Notes under the pieces: generated by a model | What the model saw: only the letters and a program-made list of their open reading frames with translations | Database searches by the model: none | What the model was told of the DNA's origin: nothing | Made by a program: the position numbers and the translations under genes | In this document: in pieces, positions 56,312 through 64,000 of the stretch | Numbering within the stretch: the first letter of the stretch is position 1 | How the letters are laid out: each line of letters starts with the position of its first letter | Assembly: GCA_945859605.1 (NCBI GenBank) | Contig: OX243828.1 | Span: 23,291,109 to 23,355,108 of the forward strand | DNA: 64,000 nucleotides | Direction: 5' to 3' | DNA from: Lumbricus rubellus | Lineage: Eukaryota; Annelida; Clitellata; Crassiclitellata; Lumbricidae

Positions 56312-56395
56312 TACCACAATTACTATTATTATTCCTATCATTATTATTATTATTAATGTTACAATTGTTATTATTATTGTTATTATTATTTTCCC
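56250..56395. repeat. (TTA)n microsatellite
   Basis: TTATTATTA run with small interruptions. Confidence 0.95.
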
Positions 56396-56519
56396 CGAGG
56401 TATTTAGGATCCCTTCAGGGACTTAAATATTAATTAAGAACAGAATAAAAACATAATAATCATCATCACTATTATTATTAAATTTCATTTGTAATTATGC
56501 ATACATGTATGTGCATATA

Positions 56520-56755
56520 GTTTGTTTGTTTGTATGCATGTATGCGCAATTGGTATAGCGCCCCTTCACTCTCACTACTCAGAGGCGCTCCCAACTGCAG
56601 AGCGGACACTTCATCAGAGTTTCACGCCGAAGCACTGAGCAATTACAAGTGAAGGATTTTCCCAAGGTCCCTACGCGGCGATTTGAGGTGGATTCGAACC
56701 TGCAACCCTTCGGCTGCAAGGCGACAAACATACCCACTACACCACCGTGTCCCAC
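56520..56755 (-). mobile_element. tRNA-derived SINE, full length
   Basis: A box TGGTGTAGTGG and B box GGTTCGAATCC are intact, with standard body and tail, ending GCATACAAACAAACAAAC. Confidence 0.88.
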
Positions 56756-56979
56756 ATATGGACTGAAGAACTATTGCTGTACAGATCATCTGACCGTTTA
56801 GCATCATCATCAGAGACTCTCTTGTTTTCTGCTCTCGATGTTTCACATCTGAATCCACAGCAGCATCAGCATCAGCAGCAGCAGCAGCAGCAGACTCCAT
56901 AATTATATAGCAGTGCATTTACAAATTTATATAATTCAGTTTCTGCATTTAGATCAGGCAGGGCTCTGTGTCGGTGTAG
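56756..56979. other. Unique sequence with a (CAG)n run
   Basis: An AGCAGCAGCAG run lies at 56865-56893. Nothing else is seen. Confidence 0.5.
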
Positions 56980-57415
56980 TTAGTGTGTGTGTGTGTGTGT
57001 ATGCGTGTGTGTGTGTGTGTATGTGTATGTGTGTGAGAGAGAGTGATATATATATATATTATATATACAGAGAGAGACAGAGAGACATAGAGAGACACAG
57101 AGAGAGAGACAGATAGACAGTCAGAGTTATAGATAGCTACAAGAGAGAATGAAACGAACAGGCAAGAGACAAAACAGATAGAGCAACAGAAAGAGACAGA
57201 CATAGAGAGACAGAACAAGAGAAAGCATGAGAGAGAGAGACAGACAGACACAGATACAGACAGAGTGCCATAGTGAGACAGACAGAACTAGAGAGAGCAC
57301 CAGAGAGAGAGAGCATAAGAGACAGCAAGAGACAGACAGAGAGACAGACAGCGAGAGTGATACAGACAGACGGAAACTGAGACAGACAGGCAGACAGACA
57401 GACAGACAAAGTGAT
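56980..57415. repeat. (GT)n, (GA)n and (CAGA)n repeats
   Basis: A GT run (56983-57035), a short AT run, then AGAGAGACAGA units to 57415. Confidence 0.95.
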
Positions 57416-58809
57416 CAAAAGCCAACGTCGGCGGCGTTGGCACATGTACCTGGGAACCCAATGATCATCAATCCTTTTGTCACCGTATTTAATACTGAGC
57501 TCTCATTCATTCATTGAGAGTTGAAAATGGTCGAGAGATCAAATCAATCTCAACAGCAGTTTAACAGTTACACTGACAACCAGCTGTCTGTCAGAAATCT
57601 CAATTAGCTCGTTATTATCTGATGGGCAGTGTCATCCTGGCCGGTGACACGAAAAGGAATATTCCCCTCTGAAAGCTGTCCGGGAGGATGAATTAATCTA
57701 TCCCCCCCCGGATGGAATTAACCGGTCTATACTATCCGGGGGGATAAACCATTCTATCCCCCCTTTTTTGAAAAATGCGATTAATAATATTTTTATGCTC
57801 TAATCAAAATTTGAAGTGACTCTAATTGTTTTAAGTGTTCTAAGCAATGTACAGAGAAAGGCAACTCGAATTTATTTAGTGACTCTGAGTGTTTTAAAGT
57901 GTTTTATACACGTAGAAGTGTCTTTTTAGATTTTTCTTCATTGGGGGGGGGGGATACGATTAATACGGGGGATACTCTATTTCGTGACACCGGCATCGGG
58001 CCTTCCTGTGACTGGGACGACCAGGCAAGCAGTGAGGCCTCTGCCGGGACCTACTACCTACTATGTAAGGCAGGGAAACCAGACAGAGGGGACCCTGATT
58101 GGCTAAATACCCACCAGGACTTCAATTATCAAAGAAGGTCAGAAACTGTGGATGTCATCCCAGGGTCAAATGCATCCTGTATCTCATCTACCCACCCCCT
58201 CCCCATCAGCATTTTTTCACAGGTGGCCGTGTCAGCCTGTGCATGCCCCCCCTAGCTGCGTCTGGGTCTGGACCATGCTGAGAGGGGGTTTCCCTACATA
58301 CCCCTGCAAGGGAGGAATCCAGAAAGCCCACATCTGGTCAATCAACTCAGATTCAAACAAGATGGCGGTCATAACGGTCACGACGGCAGGGCTGCTTAGT
58401 ATAATTTTAAATTCAAAATTAACAATACTAGGGTAATTTCTCATCCCCATGGGCGTAAAACCAATGAACCTGCCTACGGGCAGAGCACCATCATCATCAG
58501 GGTAATTTAAGAAAGAAAGTGACAATGCCATGTCAAAGTTGGCAATCCTTATCAATAGCCACCTAGAATATTTACTAAAGTTGTTATGCCTTACAGTTGA
58601 GTCGGTGGAAAAATCTCAGAACTTTACATTACATCACTTGAGATGCAAGAGAAACGTTATGGACAACCAATTATAAAAATTTAATCAAATAATTATGTAG
58701 TGTTCTGGGCTGATCTCAGAGGTCTAACAAACACAAAACTATCCAATACAAACTGACCCAATTCAACCTCACCCAAACCAAACTGACCCAATGCATGCAA
58801 CTGACCCAA
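57416..58809. other. Repeat-poor sequence, possible regulatory patch and a palindrome
   Basis: 57490-57660 is unique and dense in homeodomain-like words (tcaatctcaa, ctcaattagctcgttattat) and an E-box (CAGCTG). A C-run/G-run palindrome lies at 57699-57746. The plus-strand open stretch 57899-58255 has mixed composition but no recognised family. Confidence 0.4.
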
Positions 58810-58935
58810 TCTATTACCGAAACATTTTTTTTATTAAACTCAAAACTGTCCTTTTCTGCCGTGCTAGAGTGCGGGAGCGCTTCTGAGTAGTCCCCTTAAA
58901 GAAGCGCCATATAAATTCTTGAATGAAAGAATATA
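58810..58935 (+). mobile_element. LINE 3' end fragment
   Basis: ttattaaactcaaaactgtc (an ORF2 end reading like KLKTVLF) is followed by gtgcgggagcgcttctgagt and gaagcgccatataaattctt. Confidence 0.68.
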
Positions 58936-59689
58936 TAATCACATGTATATATATATATAATATGCAAAAAAATACATATACCCTTTCGAGAAGGCTCACA
59001 AAATCGATGCTTATATCATTGTCACACCAATGGACACTGACCCTGACAATCCTTCATCAACCCCCTTAACCTCTTCATCACCCCCACCCCGCCTCTGCGT
59101 CTCCTAACATCACCACCTTTTACCTGCCATTTCCGCTGCCTTCATCCTACCAATATATATATACATATATATATATATACATATATATATATGATCATCA
59201 TCCTACCGATATATAAACATATATACATATATATACAGACACATATACATATGTACATATATATAATATACATATATATACATATATAATTATATATATA
59301 ATTATTATTATATATATGCATGGAAAAATGATTAGCCGTGCTATTCTAGACTTTTCCTCGGCAAATCAGGAAGCAGCGTTATGATGGAGGAGCATCTGAT
59401 GCCGCCTTCCACTCGACGAGAACGACATCAAAGGAAGCCATCTATACCACCACCCCCCTCTCACCCCCCCCCCCCCCCCCCCAGAACCGAAGGAAACTGA
59501 CGACAAAGGAAAAGAGGATTTCGCGATTCCAAGGCTCACGTGCCAAGTGCAGACGACGCACGGCAACTGGCGGGAAAGCAGGTCATGTCTTCCCCCCGCC
59601 ACCCCCTTACGTGTCAGGAAAAAGGGCGCCCCGTCGATCCCTTTGCGAAATTCAGGTTGTAATAAACGTTAGGCACATCACACCAAGGA
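58936..59689. other. (AT)n repeats and unique patch
   Basis: ATATACATATATA runs at 59150-59315 are followed by a GC-richer patch with an 18-base poly-C (59464-59482). No gene is supported. Confidence 0.5.
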
Positions 59690-60085
59690 ACCGAGTAAAT
59701 AGGTGGTAAGAAATTGGATTCAAGTAAATAGGTGTGGTAAGAAATTGGAACCAAGTAAATAGGTGTGGTAAGAAATTGGATCCAAGTAAATAGGTGTGGT
59801 AAGAAATTGGATCTAAGTAAATAGGTGTGGTAAGAAATTGGATCCAAGTAAATAGGTGTGGTAAGAAATTGGATCCAAGTAAATAGGTGTGGTAAGAAAA
59901 CTGAAACCAAGGATATAGGTGTGGTAAGAAAACTGAAACCAAGAAAACTGGAAAAAAGTAAATAGGTGTGCAGAACACTGGAACAAAGTAAATAGGTGTG
60001 GTAAGAACACTGGAACAAAGTAAATAGGTGTGGTAAGAACACTGGAACAAAGTAAATAGGTGTGGAAAGAAAACTGAAGTGGTAA
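59690..60085. repeat. Minisatellite, about 31-bp unit
   Basis: About twelve copies of aagtaaataggtgtggtaag plus aaattggatcc. The right half shifts to a variant with aacactggaaca. The minus-strand frames (FLTTPIYLDPIS) are artefacts. Confidence 0.94.
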
Positions 60086-60399
60086 GAAAACTGAAACCTG
60101 TGTGATCGTACTTTCAATTTCATTGACTGTTAGTGTTCTTGATTAGTCACCAAATAAATGATTTGATTTAAATATTCAATAAAAGAATATTGTTATTCAT
60201 AATATTCGCAGACAGTCAAAGATACAGCAGTATAACTTAGGATTCCCAACCATGTGTAGAAAACGAGGACATTATGTGTCGCAATATTAAATGGAAGACA
60301 CAAACAGGAAAAGACGTTGAGATCTATATATAGATGCAGTGCTATGAAGATCTGAAGGAAATGAATGGAACTGCGGAAACCTTTAAAGACACCACACAC
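60086..60399. other. Unique sequence
   Basis: Nothing recognised. Confidence 0.5.
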
Positions 60400-60780
60400 A
60401 CTGACACGCACAGGGAGACAGACTGAGTGACACAGGGACAGATACAAAGACATAGAGACAGACCCAATGACACTGAGACGGACTGAATGATACAGAAACA
60501 GACTGAACAAAACAGACACGGAATTAATGACACAGAGAGAGACAGACAGAACGCCACCAAGACAGACTGAATGACATTGAGACAGACTAATTGACACCCA
60601 GACAGACTGAACAATACAGAGGTAACAGAGACAAACAGAATGACACAGAGCAGGCACAATGACACCGACAGAATGACACAGACAGACGAAATGAGACACA
60701 GAGAGACCGAACAACACAGAGGTAAACAGAGCAACATACATACATACAGACAGACAGACAGACAGACAGACAGAAAGAGA
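60400..60780. repeat. Degenerate (CAGA)n / GACAGACTGAATGACAC repeat
   Basis: Loose 17-18 bp units of gacagactgaatgacac merge into pure (CAGA)n at 60743-60775. Confidence 0.88.
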
Positions 60781-61121
60781 AGCAGAGAAACACGACCACA
60801 GACATTGTAGGCCACATACATCATCACCCATGCAGTGCAGAGTTCGTCATTTAATGAAAACTACAGATGGGTCGAATCTAAGGACCAGTCCTGTCGCCCA
60901 CGCGGAGTAAGGGGTGGGGGGGGGTCGTGGGAGAGTCGTCAACAGATGATCAACACACGTGAAGACAGGGACCACTTCTTCCCAGCCAGCTGACGATGAT
61001 AGAAATAATCACCAGGCCTCGATTAAACAGGAAGTCCGAAATGTTTGTTTAAATAGTTGAGAATAAATAGCTTGGATCTGGGATTGAAGCATGTACACCC
61101 AACAACACAGTCACTGAATGA

Positions 61122-61173
<52 letters not shown>

Positions 61174-61389
61174 GCTTACACTGTAGTATGAGAATTGCAG
61201 AAAAGTAACCGAGGGGTTGGGGTTAAGACGTTGATTTATGTGGAAATGGGTTGGGCAATGAAGACTCTACTATGGGGTCCTATAAGCAAGACTAGGGGTT
61301 GAATCCCCCTCAACCCCACGCCAATTCTCCCCATGAGTTAACTTATATGGTGGTGGTGGCGACTACGACACTGACGGTGGTGGTGGTGG

Positions 61390-61444
<55 letters not shown>

Positions 61445-62025
61445 AGTGGTGGTGGTGGTGATGATGATGATGATGATGACGATATAGCAGAGCTGTATTG
61501 AACTATAAGCATGTAATGTGAATGCCCGTAGGACTATTTGACCAGTAAGTACAAAAACCATAATTTTATCTCTAATCTAATCTATGTTAATCTAATCCCA
61601 ATCAATCAATCAATCAATTGTTTTATTGCAGCCAACTATTGGTACAAGAACAAGTAATGCCAATAGAGCTTCTGCTGATAAAAAAAGAAAGGGCCTAGAA
61701 GGGATAGAAGTGCTATTTTAGGGACACCTCAATATCAAATTAAATCAAACATTATAGAATATTAAGAACATTTTTACGATGCCAGTCAGGCAACAGATGA
61801 AGATGACCACAGCGCCATAATACCACAATAGAAAAGTGCCACAACCACAATACAAACAGTTAATAATTATTGATGTTTGATATCAAAGTGACACAAAGGT
61901 CAAGAAAGGTCTGACTGTACAATGAGTGGACATTTTCACGTAGGATTCAGGCATTGATTACATGTATGCAATGAAACAGGAATATAGAGTGATCACAGTA
62001 GTAATATATATGTAATATGTAATAT
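60781..62025. other. Sequence with two (GAT)n blocks
   Basis: (GAT)n runs lie at 61123-61172 and 61345-61485, and an (AATC)n run followed by ttgttttattgcagcc at 61597-61635 (a reversed retroelement tail). No gene is supported. Confidence 0.5.
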
Positions 62026-62240
62026 GTATGTGCACTTCTTATAGCACCCCTTCAAGAGTCTACCCAGAAGCGCTCCCGACAACAGCACGAACCCTGAATC
62101 CGAGTTTCACGCTGAAGCGCACGAGAAACTGAGAGTGAAGGACTTGCACAAGGTCCCTACGAGGCGACTTGAGGTGGATTCCAACCTGCAACCCTCCAGC
62201 TGCAAGGCTACGAACATACCCACTACACCACAGCACCCAG
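62026..62240 (-). mobile_element. tRNA-derived SINE, full length
   Basis: A box TGGTGTAGTGG is intact and the B box mutated (GGTTGGAATCC). Body and tail are standard. Confidence 0.85.
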
Positions 62241-62753
62241 CAATACCTCTACTCCTGTTTTATCACTTAAAGCTTATACTGATATCACTTGAGTTCAACG
62301 GCACAAAGATTCATGTAAATTACATTTCACAAAACGCTACTATAGAAAAGTCCACACTACCCTGATCCATACGAACCCTGAATAGATCGGGCAGTTGATA
62401 AATAGAATGGATTTCAATGTCACTTTCAATCAGACATCCATTCAGAACTGTTTTATTGTCATAATGGGACCGTGGAGAGGAAATATACACAGCCAGCACA
62501 AGCTAATCACAGATACAGCAGGCCTCAATGAATGACAGGCACGAGTAATTAAGAATTAAGACAGGACATGTCTATGGACAGGACCATGGGAAAACTAGGA
62601 AATGGCCTGTAATTAACAGAAAATAAAGATAACAAGAGGCAAAGGTAACGCAAAAATAGATAACGGTAACAAATGATAGGGATAATACATCAAAGAATAA
62701 AGTCAACAGGGGAACAGAGGAAATGTAACAAAAGCAAAACAGCTATAGGTATA
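62241..62753. other. Unique sequence
   Basis: Nothing recognised. Purine-rich gataac/ggtaac words at 62630-62700 resemble the minisatellite further right. Confidence 0.45.
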
Positions 62754-62956
62754 GTGGGGCGCGGTGGTGTAGTGGGTATGTTCATTGGCTGCAGGTTCGA
62801 ATCCACCTCAAGCCGCCTCGTTCAGGGACCTTGATCAAGTCCTTCATTCGCAATTGCTCAGCGCTTCGGCGTGAGACTCCGATTCTGTGTCCATGCTGTA
62901 GCCGGGAGTGCCTCTGAGTAGAATTTTTTGAAGTGGCACTATAAGTGCATAAACAT
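62754..62956 (+). mobile_element. tRNA-derived SINE
   Basis: Plus-strand copy with A box TGGTGTAGTGG and B box GGTTCGAATCC. The segment between the boxes is about 9 bp shorter than in other copies. Tail gccgggagtgcctctgagtag and ggcactataagtgcataa. Confidence 0.87.
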
Positions 62957-62984
62957 AGTGCACATGAATGCATACATACATACA

Positions 62985-63400
62985 TACATTTGGTAAACAA
63001 AGGATACAGTAAAGGTAAGGATAAGGTAACAACGAATAAAGGTACCAACGTATAAAGGTAACAAAGGATGAAGGTAACAATGGATAAAGGTAACAAACAA
63101 TGAATGAAGGTAACAAACAATGGATAAAGGTAACAAACAATGGATAAAGGTAACAAACAATGGATAAAGGTAACAAACAATAGATAAAGGTAACAAACAA
63201 TGGATAAAGGTAACAAACAATGGATAAAGGTAGCAAACAATGGATAAAGGTAACAAACAATGGATAAAGGTAACAAACAATGGATAAAGGTAGCAAACAA
63301 TGGATAAAGGTAACAAACAATGGATAAAGGTAACAATGGATAAAGGTAACAAAGATTAAAGGTAAGGTAACAACGGACAGAGGTAAGAAGCAAGAAAAAA
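62985..63400. repeat. Minisatellite, 20-bp unit
   Basis: About fifteen copies of aacaatggataaaggtaaca, nearly identical in the centre and decaying at both edges. The unit is not a multiple of three, so several frames stay open as artefacts. Confidence 0.95.
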
Positions 63401-64000
63401 GAGTAGTGAAAGTGTAAAAAACACATGGTGGTCCGTATTAAACCAAGGCTGGCTAGGACCAACGCTTTCACTATATTAGAAGTGCAGCTTCTTCACCTAT
63501 TGTATGCACGCATTCTGATTGCACAGAGAAGACTGTGGTATTCGCAGCTCGAAGCACTCCCGTGTTCCTACCCCCCCGCCCACCACCACCCCACTCACCC
63601 CCCCCCCCCCCACTGTTAAGTGCCTTTGTCAGGTCCCTAGCAGGGACAATATAAATAGCCAGCAACGCGCATTCAAGAGTGATGCCCCAGAAGGTGGGAA
63701 ATGGCCACGCCAGCCAGCACCAGCAGGCACATAGTGCACCGCTGACGATAACCTCTACGGAGCCGGCATTTGACACCAGCATTCTGAAACCCTGGCACCC
63801 ATCTGCACGAAAACTTAACCACACGCATACACACGCGCCTACGCAACCTCCTACGCGTATATATCACCAGATGGCCCGACAAAAACTTCAGGTTACCATA
63901 CACAGTACACACACCACATTTCAGCACGCACGGCGCTGGGAAAAAATCTCATTTACCATGCAACAATAAGAAAAGCAAATCCATCTATTGGTCTATTATA
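63401..64000. other. Right edge of window, unique sequence
   Basis: A poly-C run (63597-63611) lies in a C-rich stretch. The plus-strand open stretch 63679-63969 has mixed composition but no recognised family. Confidence 0.4.

Noticed and set aside
59130..59158. Possible 23-bp microexon (GATGAAGGCAGCGGAAATGGCAG) on the minus strand with GT and AG neighbours
   Set aside because: The reading D-E-G-S-G-N-G is only vaguely like the TCF N-terminus, the acceptor lies in an (AT)n tract, and phase could not be tested.
5873..63000. tRNA-like sequences with perfect A and B boxes in many places
   Set aside because: They occur as about 17 copies with the same non-tRNA body and LINE-like tail and lack a full cloverleaf, so they are SINEs rather than tRNA genes.

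Overview
This window is animal nuclear DNA that is almost entirely intron and repeats. Exons are small and far apart, with GT/AG boundaries, and about two thirds of the sequence I can classify is simple repeats, minisatellites and transposon relics. There are no rRNA genes, functional tRNA genes, CRISPR arrays or prokaryote-like operons.

The one recognisable host gene is a TCF/LEF family HMG-box factor, the nuclear effector of Wnt/beta-catenin signalling. It is on the minus strand, read from right to left. Five exons fit together without breaking codon phase: 51490-51590, 21148-21268, 20065-20155, 11826-12038 and 6620-6875. The introns are about 30.2, 1.0, 8.0 and 5.0 kb. The last exon holds the first half of the HMG box. 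I could find neither the exon for the second half (expected left of 6620) nor the beta-catenin-binding N-terminus (expected right of 51590), so both ends of the gene probably lie outside the window. From memory, the central region reads more like an ambulacrarian (sea-urchin-type) TCF than a vertebrate or insect one. I therefore lean towards a marine invertebrate deuterostome, without certainty.

A second, weaker gene signal is a pair of phase-compatible minus-strand exons at 9232-9337 and 8557-8617, ending in an acidic tail and a stop codon. They lie inside a TCF intron, cannot be TCF exons in frame, and may be the 3' end of a nested gene that I do not recognise.

The rest is a dense repeat landscape. 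(1) An abundant tRNA-derived SINE has about 17 copies with good A and B boxes. Its 3' end matches the 3' end of LINE fragments in the same window. (2) A second tRNA-derived SINE at 42869-43065 has a 12-bp target duplication. (3) DNA transposons with readable ends are hAT-type elements at 398-650, 12138-12447 and 50369-51316, a Tc1/mariner-type element at 46142-47095, an element with 3-bp duplications at 55293-56236, and a hairpin element at 30585-30713. (4) Helitron-like elements lie at 21564-22792 and 31970-32564, plus a 3' end near 9955. (5) There are eight main minisatellite arrays and many microsatellites (CAGA, GAT, AAT, AT, GT, GTAT).

Between the repeats are GC-richer, repeat-poor patches that could hold enhancers. 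The best is near 18361-18510, where two consensus TCF/LEF sites flank GCCGCC motifs, raising the possibility that the gene regulates itself.
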